NCBI GenBank assembly: GCA_035699085.1
Contig: DASSBG010000015.1
Coordinates: 1-64,000 of the forward strand
DNA length: 64,000 nucleotides
Direction: 5' to 3'
Origin: DASSBG01 sp035699085
GTDB lineage: Bacteria; Pseudomonadota; Gammaproteobacteria; Xanthomonadales; Rhodanobacteraceae
Positions 9,602 through 18,205 of this stretch are shown one piece after another. Below the pieces are notes generated by a model. The model saw only the letters and a program-made list of their open reading frames with translations. It made no database searches and was not told the origin of the DNA. A program made the translations under genes and the position numbers. How positions within the stretch are numbered: the first letter of the stretch is position 1; each line of letters begins with the position of its first letter.

Positions 9602-10210
9602 GCCGCGGCCCTGCGCCTCGCCTTGCACCCTGCGCAGGTGCTCCTGCGTCGCCGTCACCGTCGTGCTCCCCCATTGCCTTGTCCGCGCCTTGCCGGCCGG
9701 CTGCACGCCGCGCGGGCGGTGGCCGCGGCGGCCGTCGGCGAAGCTCCGAACCTACTCGCTGCCGAGGGAACTCGCAACAGCGCCTGGAGCGGCAGGCCGC
9801 GGCGGCCACCGGTCGCGGCGGTGAACGGTTGGGCAGGGTGCAGCGGCGCCATCGCGGGTCCTCGATCAGGGCGGTCATTGTCGCCGCTCGCGGCGACAGA
9901 TTCTGTCGCTCGCGATGCGCTCGATGCGCTGGCGTCGTCGACGCTGCCGGCGCACGAACAGCGGCTGGATGACAGGCCCTGCGCGCGACGCAAGCCGGCA
10001 ATTTCCGATTCTTCCAAGCGGTTCACGCTTTTGCCGCACGGATGCAGGAAGAACGCTCACTGCGTCACGTTAATGCCGACGCACGGTCCCGACAATGCGC
10101 CCCGCACAGACGGCAAAGATCGTCGTGCAGACCAAACGAAACAGGGGGCTGTCGACGGGGTTCTCCCGTGACTGCTTCCGTCCCTGCCCAACGATTTGCG
10201 GGAGACGGTA
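9602..10210. other. 609-bp spacer between recC and the pilin-like gene
   Basis: This divergent spacer should hold promoters for recC (minus) and for the small gene at 10211 (plus). No open frame in it has a recognisable family or a good ribosome site. The clearest structure is the perfect inverted repeat at 9879-9898. No strong -35/-10 pair could be assigned by eye. Confidence 0.5.
9879..9898. repeat. Perfect 9-bp inverted repeat upstream of recC
   Basis: TGTCGCCGC and GCGGCGACA are separated by TC. A further TGTCGCTCGCG follows. It could be an operator between recC and the divergent small gene, or a hairpin; no T-run is present on either strand. Confidence 0.5.
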
Positions 10211-10573
10211 ATGAAGCACCAGACGATGCGCGCGGCGGTCGCCGCGTTGATCCTGTTCGGCCTGCTGGTGGCCGGCACGGCCGCGGCCAGTGATGGCCGC
10301 ATCCAGTTCAGCGGCGCAATCCTTGCGCCGACCTGCGCCACGGCGGTCGCCCTGCCTGCGACCAGCGACGGCATCAGCGCCAACGCGGGTGACGCGCAGT
10401 CGAACTGCGCGGCCGTCGACGGCGCGGCCGCCGCCACCCGCTACGACCTGTCCACCACGACCTTGCCGACCATGGCGGGCGACGGTGCGCGCAAGCTGTT
10501 GCGCTTCTTCGCTCGCGAAGCGGCCGACGCGATCAAGGTCGACACCGGTCTGGTCACGCGGACCTACGAGTGA
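10211..10573 (+). CDS. Small secreted type 1 pilin-like protein
   Basis: The 120-residue product begins with a signal peptide (charged start, hydrophobic AALILFGLLVAG, cleavage near TAAAS-DG). The mature part opens GRIQFSGAILAPTC, the usual beginning of chaperone-usher pilins. It has two cysteines (in APTC and SNC) spaced as the pilin disulfide, and ends VTRTYE with the penultimate Tyr typical of subunits recognised by a chaperone. At about 95 mature residues it is shorter than FimA. GGAG at 10201-10204 supports the ATG at 10211 over a TTG at 10196. No usher or chaperone gene lies in the window, so its assembly route is unknown. Confidence 0.6.
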   Translation: MKHQTMRAAVAALILFGLLVAGTAAASDGRIQFSGAILAPTCATAVALPATSDGISANAGDAQSNCAAVDGAAAATRYDLSTTTLPTMAGDGARKLLRFFAREAADAIKVDTGLVTRTYE

Positions 10574-10758
10574 ACCCGGCGGTGCGCGGGCATGGCTGAT
10601 TCGCTTGCCTCGCACCGCGCTGCACCGGGAATCGCCAGGTTTGCCGCATCCCGGGCCACTGTGTCCGGCGCTTGATTCGATCTCACCGCGCAGCCAGTTG
10701 CTTTTGCACAACGCTTCACCGCGCCGGCCGCCTTGCGCATTGCGGCCGGGCCGCTACC

Positions 10759-11262
10759 ATGAACCGACCGACGGTGACGTCGACAGGGTTGTTGATGATG
10801 GGCCAGCAGTTCGTCACCTTTGCCCTTGACCGACTGGCCTGCGCCCTGCGGCTGCCGGCGGTGGAGCGGGTGGTACGGATGGTGGCGGTCACGCCGTTGC
10901 CGCGGGCGCCGGCGGTGGTTCTCGGCGTGGTCGACGTGGGCGGAGAGCTGGTGCCGGTGATTGACTTGCGTCGCCGCTTTGGCCTGCCGCACCGCGGCTG
11001 TTCTGCCGATGACCAGATCATCCTGGCGCGCAGCGCTCGGCGGCGGCTGGCGCTGGTGGTGGACGCGGTGACCGAGGTGCTGGACTGCCCGGCGGAGCGG
11101 CTGGTCGATGCCCGCCGCATCATGCCCGGCGTCGATTATCTCGAAGGCGTATTGCAGGCCGAACAAGGCCTGACCCTGGTGCAGGATCTCGACGCTTTCC
11201 TCTCGCTGGACGAGGAACGTGCGCTCGACGCGGCGCTGGCCGAATCGGAGCCGGTGCCGTGA
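10759..11262 (+). CDS. CheW-type coupling protein (WspB-like)
   Basis: This is a single CheW domain linking a chemoreceptor to a CheA kinase. FVTFALDRLACALRLPAVERV, ILGVVDVGGELVPVIDLRRRF-type and QIILARSARRRLALVVDAV segments follow the CheW fold. The ATG at 10759 gives 167 residues; in-frame ATGs at 10795 and 10798 lie closer to the domain and are possible alternatives. It is the first gene of a run of nine overlapping or closely spaced genes. Its stop overlaps the GTG of the CheR gene (GTGA). Confidence 0.88.
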   Translation: MNRPTVTSTGLLMMGQQFVTFALDRLACALRLPAVERVVRMVAVTPLPRAPAVVLGVVDVGGELVPVIDLRRRFGLPHRGCSADDQIILARSARRRLALVVDAVTEVLDCPAERLVDARRIMPGVDYLEGVLQAEQGLTLVQDLDAFLSLDEERALDAALAESEPVP

Positions 11263-12710
11263 AGCCCGTGCCGATGCCGCAAGCCGTGCTGGCGCGGGTG
11301 GCTTCGCTGCTGGCCGACCGCACCGGTCTGCAGGTGTCGGCCGAGCCCGCTGGCGACCTCGAGCGGGTGCTCGGGCTGATTGCGCCGGCGCTTGGCCTGG
11401 ACAATGCCGGCGCGTGCGCCACGGCCTTGCTGGAGCGGCCCTGGACCCGCCGCCATCTCGAACTGCTGGTCCGCCACCTCACGGTGGGTGAAACCTACTT
11501 CTTCCGCGACCCGCGCGTCTTCGAGCACCTGGAGCGCCAGGTCTTGCCCCGCCTGCTGCAGGCTTGCCGCGGTCAGCTGCGGCCGCTGCGCGTCTGGAGT
11601 GCCGGCTGCTGCAGCGGCGAGGAGGCGTATTCGCTGGCCATGCTGCTCGACCGCCTGTGGCCCGAGGCCGGCGCCGAGGCCGTGCAGATCCTCGCCACCG
11701 ACATCAACCCGCGTTTCCTCTCCATCGCGCGCCGCGGCGTCTATCGCGAATGGTCGCTGCGTGCGACCCCGGCGCCGCTGCGTGAGCGCTATTTCACGCT
11801 CCGCCGCGACGGTCGCCTTGAGCTGCAGCCGCGTATCCGCGAGCGGGTGCAATTCAGGGCGCTGAACCTGGCCGCGGCGACCTGGCCGGCGCCGGTCAGG
11901 GACGGCGGCACGATGGACTTGATCCTGTGCCGCAACGTGCTGATGTATTTCGCCGCGCCGCAAGCCCGGCAGGTGGTGGCGCACCTGCGCCGGGCGTTGG
12001 CGCCCGACGGTTGGCTGGTGACGTCGGCAGCAGAGGCCTCGAGCCGCTTGTTCGGCGCCCTTCACCCGGCTGGCAGCGACGCTCCCGGCTTCTATCGCGC
12101 CAGCGCGCCGTCGGTGCCGGCGGCGCGCGCCGCACCGGCAACCGCCGCGCCGCCGTCGCAGCCAGCCGCTGCGCGTCAGCGTCCCCGGCGCGGGCCGTTG
12201 CGGCATGCACCACCAGGTGCCCGGGCGCCGGCAGCGGCCGACAGCCGCAGCGCCAGCGTGCCGGCCGCGCCCGCACCGGTGCCGCAGGCCGACCGGCTTG
12301 ACGCGCGCCAGCTGGCTGATCGCGGTGACTTGCAGCAGGCCAGCGCCCGCTGCGACCACGCGGTCGGCGCCGACAAGCTCGACCCGGCACCGCTCTACCT
12401 GCTGGCCAGCATCCAGCAGGAGCAAGGCCTGGATGCGCAGGCACGCGTCTCGCTGGAGCGGGTGCTGTACCTGGACCCCGAGTTTGCGCTGGCCCACCTG
12501 GCGTTGGCCAACCTGCATCGCCGCAATGGCCGCGCGCAGCCGGCGCGGCGCCATTTCGAGGCCGCGCTGCGAAGCCTGCGCGCGCGTCCGCAGGATGAGC
12601 TGGTGGCGGAATCGGGCGGCCTCAGCGCCGGCCGGCTGGCCGACATCGTGGCCGCCCTGGCCGCCGCCGACGGCGCCGCCAACGACAGCGGCAGGGAATC
12701 GGCCGCGTGA
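11259..12710 (+). CDS. CheR methyltransferase with C-terminal TPR (WspC-like)
   Basis: This SAM-dependent methyltransferase would methylate glutamates of the receptor encoded two genes downstream. Residues 1-275 carry the CheR N-terminal helices and catalytic domain: TVGETYFFRDP, the SAM motif WSAGCCSGEEAYSLAM, LATDINPRFL and LILCRNVLMYF. After an Ala/Pro-rich linker (about 280-345), residues 350-470 hold tetratricopeptide-like helices (LYLLASIQQEQGLDAQA, FALAHLALANLHRRNG). A CheR-TPR fusion is typical of WspC-class systems. The GTG start overlaps the upstream CheW stop. Confidence 0.92.
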   Translation: MKPVPMPQAVLARVASLLADRTGLQVSAEPAGDLERVLGLIAPALGLDNAGACATALLERPWTRRHLELLVRHLTVGETYFFRDPRVFEHLERQVLPRLLQACRGQLRPLRVWSAGCCSGEEAYSLAMLLDRLWPEAGAEAVQILATDINPRFLSIARRGVYREWSLRATPAPLRERYFTLRRDGRLELQPRIRERVQFRALNLAAATWPAPVRDGGTMDLILCRNVLMYFAAPQARQVVAHLRRALAPDGWLVTSAAEASSRLFGALHPAGSDAPGFYRASAPSVPAARAAPATAAPPSQPAAARQRPRRGPLRHAPPGARAPAAADSRSASVPAAPAPVPQADRLDARQLADRGDLQQASARCDHAVGADKLDPAPLYLLASIQQEQGLDAQARVSLERVLYLDPEFALAHLALANLHRRNGRAQPARRHFEAALRSLRARPQDELVAESGGLSAGRLADIVAALAAADGAANDSGRESAA

Positions 12711-13294
12711 GCGGGCGCGGCGGAGACCCCGGGGGCGAGGAGCGGGTCCTGCAGCAGCGCGCGCGCGCGCTGGCGCAACCTGCGGAGGCGCCGCGGTCGG
12801 CGCAGCCATCGCTGGACGTGGTGGAGTTTTTGCTGGCGCGCGAGCATTACGCCATCGAGTCGGCCTACGTGCGCGAGATCTGGCCGTTGCAGTCGCTGAC
12901 CCCGCTGCCCTCGACCCCCGACTTTGTCGCCGGCATTGTCAACATCCGCGGACGGGTGGTCTCGGTGGTCGACCCGCGGCGTTTCTTCGACCTGCCGGCG
13001 CGCGGCCTTACCGACCTCGACAAGCTGGTCGTGCTGCGCTCGCCGATGATGGAGTTCGGTCTGCTGACGGATGCCGTCCTCGGCAGCCGGCGCATTGCCA
13101 GCGACACCATCCAGCCGCCGCTGCCGACGCTGACCGGCATCGGCGCCGCCTACCTGCGCGGCGTCACCGCCGAACGACTGATCATTCTGGATATCGCCGC
13201 GCTGCTGGCCGACCCGCGCATCGTGGTCGACGAAGCGGTGCAGGACCGGGCCGAGCCCGCGCATGACCCAAAGCCTCCGGGAGAAACAGCATGA
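12707..13294 (+). CDS. Second CheW coupling protein (WspD-like)
   Basis: A 195-residue CheW protein with a polar N-terminal extension of about 35 residues before VVEFLLAREHYAIES. YVREIWPLQSLTPLP, FVAGIVNIRGRVVSVVDPRRFF and GAAYLRGVTAERLIILDIAALL are clear CheW signatures. The GTG start overlaps the CheR stop; its own stop overlaps the receptor ATG. Two different CheW proteins flanking a CheR-TPR is the arrangement seen in Wsp operons. Confidence 0.9.
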   Translation: MSGRGGDPGGEERVLQQRARALAQPAEAPRSAQPSLDVVEFLLAREHYAIESAYVREIWPLQSLTPLPSTPDFVAGIVNIRGRVVSVVDPRRFFDLPARGLTDLDKLVVLRSPMMEFGLLTDAVLGSRRIASDTIQPPLPTLTGIGAAYLRGVTAERLIILDIAALLADPRIVVDEAVQDRAEPAHDPKPPGETA

Positions 13295-14754
13295 AGTGGA
13301 CCATCGGACTGAAGATCGGCGCCGGCTATGCGCTGGCCATCGTGGTGCTGGTGGTGATCGGCATCGTCGCCTACCAGAGCACCCGCGGCTACACCGACGC
13401 CACCGAGCGCAGGGCCCACACCGCCCAGGTGCTCGACAGCCTCAACAGCGTGCTGGCCTCGATGCGCGACGCCGAGGCCGGCGAGCGCGGCTACCTTGTC
13501 CTTGGCGACCAGAGTTACCTGCAGCCTTACCACGCCGCTAGCCGGGCCGCCGACAAGGCGCTGGAATCGCTGCGCTCACTTACCGCCGCCGATGCGGCCC
13601 AGCAAGCCCGGGTCGAGGCGCTGGCCTCGCTGGTGGCGGCCAAGCAAGCGACGCTGGAGCGCGCGGTCACGGTGCGCCGCGACCAAGGCCTGGAGGCGGC
13701 CCAGGCGCTGATGCGAACCGGCAAGGGGCAGGACGTGATGGATCGCATGCGTGACCAGATCAACACCATGCGCGACGCTGCCAACGTGCGGCTGCGACAG
13801 CGTGATGCGGCGGTCGACGCCCAAGGCGCGGCAACCATCGCCAGTATCGTCTACGGCATCCCCGCCGCGCTGGTGCTGCTGGTGCTGGCCGGCTGGCTGT
13901 TTACCCGCAGCGTGACCCGCAACCTGCGCGAGAGCATGGCGCAGCTGGCCTCCTCGGCGGCCGAGATCCTGGCCACCACCAGCCAGGTGGCGGCCGGCGC
14001 CGCCGAGACTGCGACGGCGGTCAACGAGACCACCGCCACCGTCGAGGAGGTCAAGCAGACCGCGCAGCTGAGCAGCCAGAAGGCGCGGCACGTCTCCGAC
14101 AGCGCCCAGCGCGCCTCCAGTGTCTCCGAGGCGGGGCGCAAGTCGGCCGACGACGCGGTGGAGGGCATGCACCAGATCCGCCAGCAGATGGAGTCCATCG
14201 GCGAAAGCATCATGCGCCTCAGCGAACACAGCCAGGCCATCGGCGAAATCATAGCCACCGTCGGCGGGCTGGCCGAGCAGTCCAACCTGCTGGCTGTCAA
14301 CGCCGCCATCGAGGCCTCGCGCGCCGGCGAGCAGGGCAAGGGCTTTGGCGTGGTGGCGCAGGAGATCCGCAGCCTGGCCGAGCAGTCGCGGCAGGCGACC
14401 ACCCAGGTTCGCGGCATTCTCGGCGACATCCAGAAGGCGACCAGCGGCGCGGTGCTGGCCATGGAACAGGGCACAAAGGCGGTGCAGGCCGGCGTCACGC
14501 AGACATCGGACACCGGCGAGGCCATCAGGGCTCTCACCGAGAGTATCGGCGAGGCGGCCCAGGCGGCGTCGCAGATCGCGGCGTCCAGCCACCAGCAGAT
14601 GGTCGGCATGGACCAGGTGGCCAGCGCGATGGAGAGCATCAAGCAGGCAAGCGCGCAGAACGTCGCCGGCACCCGGCAGGCCGAAACGGCTGCCGAAGGC
14701 CTGCACGAACTGGGCAAACGGCTGGGGCGGATGATCGGCACGGGGCGCGACTGA
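13291..14754 (+). CDS. Methyl-accepting receptor with CHASE3-like sensor
   Basis: The 487-residue receptor has one transmembrane segment at residues 7-27, a helical periplasmic domain of about 160 residues resembling CHASE3 (RDAEAGERGYLVLGDQSYL), a second transmembrane segment near 190-210 (YGIPAALVLLVLAGWLF), and then the signalling helices. The hairpin tip is present (EQSNLLAVNAAIEASRAGEQG, FGVVAQEIRSLAEQS). No HAMP domain is evident between the membrane segment and the signalling region, and there is no C-terminal CheR-docking pentapeptide. It resembles WspA in role. Confidence 0.9.
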   Translation: MKWTIGLKIGAGYALAIVVLVVIGIVAYQSTRGYTDATERRAHTAQVLDSLNSVLASMRDAEAGERGYLVLGDQSYLQPYHAASRAADKALESLRSLTAADAAQQARVEALASLVAAKQATLERAVTVRRDQGLEAAQALMRTGKGQDVMDRMRDQINTMRDAANVRLRQRDAAVDAQGAATIASIVYGIPAALVLLVLAGWLFTRSVTRNLRESMAQLASSAAEILATTSQVAAGAAETATAVNETTATVEEVKQTAQLSSQKARHVSDSAQRASSVSEAGRKSADDAVEGMHQIRQQMESIGESIMRLSEHSQAIGEIIATVGGLAEQSNLLAVNAAIEASRAGEQGKGFGVVAQEIRSLAEQSRQATTQVRGILGDIQKATSGAVLAMEQGTKAVQAGVTQTSDTGEAIRALTESIGEAAQAASQIAASSHQQMVGMDQVASAMESIKQASAQNVAGTRQAETAAEGLHELGKRLGRMIGTGRD

Positions 14755-14772
14755 GTCGCGCCCGGCAAGACC

Positions 14773-17064
14773 ATGGCCAACAGCAACGAGGCCCTGCTCA
14801 AGCGGCTGCTGGCGACCTTCGGGGTCGAGGCCGAGGAGCACCTGACGGCGATGTCGGGCGAATTGCGGGCGTTGTCTGCCAGTGCCCCGGGCGCCGACCG
14901 CGCGGCCTTGGTCGAGACCATCTTTCGGCGTGTACACAGCCTGAAGGGAGCGGCGCGGGCGGTGAACCTGGCGCCGGTGGAATCGCTGTGCCAGGCACTG
15001 GAAGGGTTGTTCGCGGCATTGAAGGCGAAGCGCCTGGAGGGGACGCCGGCGCTTTACGCCCTGCTGCAGGAGGCTGCCGATGCGCTGGGCCAGCTGGTTG
15101 ACGAAAGCGTCGCCGGCGCCCGCGTCCGGCCAGCGGTGGCCCTGGTGCGGCGACTGCAGGAGGCGGCGCGCGATGCAGTCGAGGAGCCGGCGGCTGAGGC
15201 GGTGGCGCCTGCCATGCCGGCGGCCGCGACCAAGCCGATCGAACCCGCTGCCGCCGAAGGGCCGCCGGACGCCACTGCCCGCAGTGATCCAGGCACGGGC
15301 ATGACGCCGAGCGTGCGCGTGGCCAGTATCCGGCTGGACGCGCTGACGCGCCAGGTCGAGGAGCTGCTGACGCCGCGCCAGGCGGTCCAGCAGAGGGCCG
15401 GCGAACTGCGCGAGGCGCTGAACTTGCTCGGCGGCTTGAAGCGCCGCCGGCAGGCCGTGCGGCCGGCGATACGTGCGCTGGAGCGCGACCCGGCTGCGGC
15501 CGCGGGGCCACTGGCGCAGCTGCTTGCGGCGCTCGATGACGAGCAGCTGCAGCTCAAGCGACTGGAAGACCGGCTGGCCGCCTCGACGCATGCGGCCGAG
15601 CACGACCAGCGCACCCTGTCGGCGCTGACCAGCGGCCTTCGCCAGAAGACGCGCGACATGCAGTTGCTGCCGTTCGGCTCGCTGCTGGAGCTGCTGCCGC
15701 GGTTGGCGCGCGAACTGGCGCGAGAGCAGGGCAAGCAGGTCGAACTGAGCCTGCGCGGCGGCGACATCCGCATCGACCGTCGTATCCTGGAGGCGCTGAA
15801 GGATCCCCTGATCCACCTGCTGCGCAATGCCATCGACCACGGCATCGAGCCACCCGCGGTGCGTGCGGCCGCCGGCAAGCCCGAGGCGGGCGCACTGCGC
15901 CTGGCGGTGGCGCAGCGTGACAGCGGCAAGGTCGAGCTGCTGGTGGCCGATGACGGGGCCGGCATCGACATGGAACGCGTACGCGGCGCGGCGCGCAAGC
16001 TCGGGCTGTTGTCGCCGGGCATGACCCAGGCCGGCGGCGACGCGCCGCTGGAACTGGTGTTCGAATCCGGCCTCAGCACCAGCCCGATGGTCACCGACTT
16101 GTCCGGCCTTGGCCTGGGCCTGGCGATCGTGCGCGAGGCGGTCGAGCGCCTCGGCGGCGCGCTGGCGCTGGACTCGAACCCCGGCGCCGGCACCACCTTT
16201 CGCTTGCGTCTGCCGCAGACCCTGGCCAACGTACGAGGCATCCTGGTGGGCGCCGGCGGCCGGCAGTGGCTGCTGCCGGTGGCGCAGGTCGAGCAGGTGG
16301 CGCAGGTGCCGGCGGCGGAGGTGCGCACGGTCGAGAACCGCGAGACGGTGGTGCTGGACGGGCAGGCACTGGCGCTGGCGCGGTTGGCCGAGGTGCTGGA
16401 GTTGCCTCCGCCGCCCGCGCCGCCGGCGCCGCCCGACCAGCTGACCGTGGTGGTGCTTGGCGAAGCACCCGCGCGCATCGCCTTCCTGGTCGACGCCGTG
16501 CTGGGCGAGCAGGAGGTGCTGGTCAAGCCGCTGGGCCGCCAACTGGCCCGGGTGCGCAATATCGCCGGCGCCAGCGTGGTCGGCCCCGGTGAGCTGGTGC
16601 CGGTGCTGAATCCGGCCGACCTGTTGAAGTCGGCGCCTCGCCACGGCCGGCCGCTTGCGGCGATGACGCGTGCCGTGCAGGACGCGCCGGCGCACGTCTC
16701 GCGCGGTTCGATCCTGGTCGTCGAGGACTCGATCACGTCGCGCTCGCTGCTCAAGAACATCCTCGAAGCCGCCGGCTACCGCGTCACCACTGCCGTAGAT
16801 GGCGTCGATGGCTATACCATCCTGAAAATGGGGGCGTTCGACCTGGTGGTGTCGGACGTCGAGATGCCGCGGCTGGACGGCTTCGGGCTCACCCGCCGCA
16901 TCCGTGAGGACGCGCAGCTGGCGCAGCTGCCGGTGATCCTGGTGACGGCGCTGGAGTCGCGCGAGGACCGCGAGCGGGGTGCCGATGCCGGCGCCAGCGC
17001 CTACCTGGTCAAGAGCAGCTTTGACCAGAGCAACCTGCTGGAAGCGATACGGAGACTGCTGTGA
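14773..17064 (+). CDS. CheA-type hybrid kinase with C-terminal receiver (WspE-like)
   Basis: The 763-residue protein has an HPt domain with the phosphorylatable His at residue 55 (RRVHSLKGAAR), a Pro/Ala-rich linker (about 135-180), dimerisation helices, a CheA ATPase domain (HLLRNAIDHGIEPP N box; DDGAGIDM G1 box), a CheW-like P5 domain (ILVGAGGRQWLLPVAQ) and a receiver (ILVVEDSITSRSLL) with the acceptor Asp near 695 (VVSDVEMPRLDG). No separate CheY-binding P2 domain is seen. The fusion with REC is the WspE architecture. It should phosphorylate its own receiver, CheB, and the REC-EAL protein downstream. Confidence 0.93.
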   Translation: MANSNEALLKRLLATFGVEAEEHLTAMSGELRALSASAPGADRAALVETIFRRVHSLKGAARAVNLAPVESLCQALEGLFAALKAKRLEGTPALYALLQEAADALGQLVDESVAGARVRPAVALVRRLQEAARDAVEEPAAEAVAPAMPAAATKPIEPAAAEGPPDATARSDPGTGMTPSVRVASIRLDALTRQVEELLTPRQAVQQRAGELREALNLLGGLKRRRQAVRPAIRALERDPAAAAGPLAQLLAALDDEQLQLKRLEDRLAASTHAAEHDQRTLSALTSGLRQKTRDMQLLPFGSLLELLPRLARELAREQGKQVELSLRGGDIRIDRRILEALKDPLIHLLRNAIDHGIEPPAVRAAAGKPEAGALRLAVAQRDSGKVELLVADDGAGIDMERVRGAARKLGLLSPGMTQAGGDAPLELVFESGLSTSPMVTDLSGLGLGLAIVREAVERLGGALALDSNPGAGTTFRLRLPQTLANVRGILVGAGGRQWLLPVAQVEQVAQVPAAEVRTVENRETVVLDGQALALARLAEVLELPPPPAPPAPPDQLTVVVLGEAPARIAFLVDAVLGEQEVLVKPLGRQLARVRNIAGASVVGPGELVPVLNPADLLKSAPRHGRPLAAMTRAVQDAPAHVSRGSILVVEDSITSRSLLKNILEAAGYRVTTAVDGVDGYTILKMGAFDLVVSDVEMPRLDGFGLTRRIREDAQLAQLPVILVTALESREDRERGADAGASAYLVKSSFDQSNLLEAIRRLL

Positions 17065-17134
17065 GGGAACCACGATCGGATTCGCGGAAATGCCCGGGTG
17101 GCGCGCGGCGCATGCAGTGCATGAGGGCGCGGCG

Positions 17135-18205
17135 ATGATCCGCGTACTCGTGGTGGAGGATTCGGCGGTCGTCCGGGAGTTCCTCGTGGCCGCGCTCGGC
17201 AGCGACCCCGGCATCGAGGTGATCGGTGCAGTCGAGGATGGCGCGGACGCGCTGGCGGCGGTGCAGCGGCTGCGTCCGGACGTCATCACCATGGATATCC
17301 ACATGCCGCGCCTGGACGGCCTGGCCGCGACCCGCCGCATCATGGAGACCGCGCCGACGCCGATCCTGATCGTCAGCGGCAGCGGCGACAGCGATGAGGT
17401 GATGACCAGCTTCGATGCCATGGAGGCGGGTGCGCTGGCCGTGGTGCCGAGGCCGGCGGGGCTCGGCCATCCGGCGCACGAAGGCGAGGTGCGTGCGCTG
17501 GTGCGCAAGGTCAAGGCCATGGCGGAGGTCAGGCTGGTGCGGCGCTGGCCGCGCCGCGCCGCCGCGCCGCCATCCGCACCCGCGGTGGCTGCACAATCCA
17601 CGACGCGAGCCAGTCGCACCGTGAAGATCGTCGCCTTGGGCGCCTCAACGGGCGGTCCGCCGGTGCTGCACGCGGTGCTGAAGGCGCTGCCGGCGAATTT
17701 TCCCGTGCCGGTGGTGATCGTCCAGCACATCGCCGCCGGTTTCGTCCAGGGCCTGGCCGAGTGGCTGGCACACTCCAGCGCGCTTGAGGTGCGGGTGGCG
17801 GCGCGTGGCGAGCTGTTGGAAGCCGGCCATGCCTACCTCGCCCCGGACGATCAGCACATGACGGTCGCCGTCGGTGGCCGCATCGTGCTTGACCGCGGAC
17901 CGCCGGAGAACGGCTTGCGGCCATCGGTGTCGTGCCTGTTTCGTTCGTTGCTCGACAGCTACGGCTCGGCGACCGTCGCGGCGCTGCTCAGCGGCATGGG
18001 CCGCGACGGCGCCAGCGAGCTGCGTCTGCTTCGCGAAGCCGGTGCGGTCACCATTGCCCAGGACAAGGCCACCTCGGTGGTGCACGGCATGCCCGGCGAG
18101 GCGATCCGCCTCGACGGTGCCAGCCTCGTGTTGCCGGCCGATCGCATGGCCGACGCCCTGATTGCGTTGGCGCAGGGCCGCGCCGTGCGAGGAGACACGC
18201 CATGA
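17135..18205 (+). CDS. CheB methylesterase with receiver (WspF-like)
   Basis: CheB removes receptor methyl groups once its receiver is phosphorylated. The 356-residue product starts MIRVLVVEDSAVVREFL, has acceptor-site motif VITMDIHMPRLDG, and a C-terminal esterase domain with the catalytic Ser near 171 in LGASTGGPP, His in VQHIAAGF, and Asp in LSGMGRDGA. GAGGGCG precedes the ATG at 17135, which gives a family-typical N terminus; the frame is open upstream into cheA. Its stop overlaps the next ATG (ATGA). Confidence 0.93.
   Translation: MIRVLVVEDSAVVREFLVAALGSDPGIEVIGAVEDGADALAAVQRLRPDVITMDIHMPRLDGLAATRRIMETAPTPILIVSGSGDSDEVMTSFDAMEAGALAVVPRPAGLGHPAHEGEVRALVRKVKAMAEVRLVRRWPRRAAAPPSAPAVAAQSTTRASRTVKIVALGASTGGPPVLHAVLKALPANFPVPVVIVQHIAAGFVQGLAEWLAHSSALEVRVAARGELLEAGHAYLAPDDQHMTVAVGGRIVLDRGPPENGLRPSVSCLFRSLLDSYGSATVAALLSGMGRDGASELRLLREAGAVTIAQDKATSVVHGMPGEAIRLDGASLVLPADRMADALIALAQGRAVRGDTP

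Noticed and set aside
9602..9706. 35-residue N-terminal extension of RecC
   Set aside because: RecC proteins begin close to the YxSNRLxxL-type motif, which here follows the ATG at 9601.
9655..10026. A 123-codon minus-strand frame upstream of recC
   Set aside because: Low-complexity Ala/Arg/Ser composition, no motif and no ribosome site.
10585..10610. Sigma-54 promoter (TGGC...TTGC) upstream of the first CheW gene
   Set aside because: The spacing between the GG and GC elements is one base too long.
13576..17730. A 1384-codon open frame on the minus strand opposite the receptor, cheA and cheB genes
   Set aside because: It is antisense to well-supported genes, has no family motifs, and such long antisense frames are expected in codon-biased GC-rich DNA.
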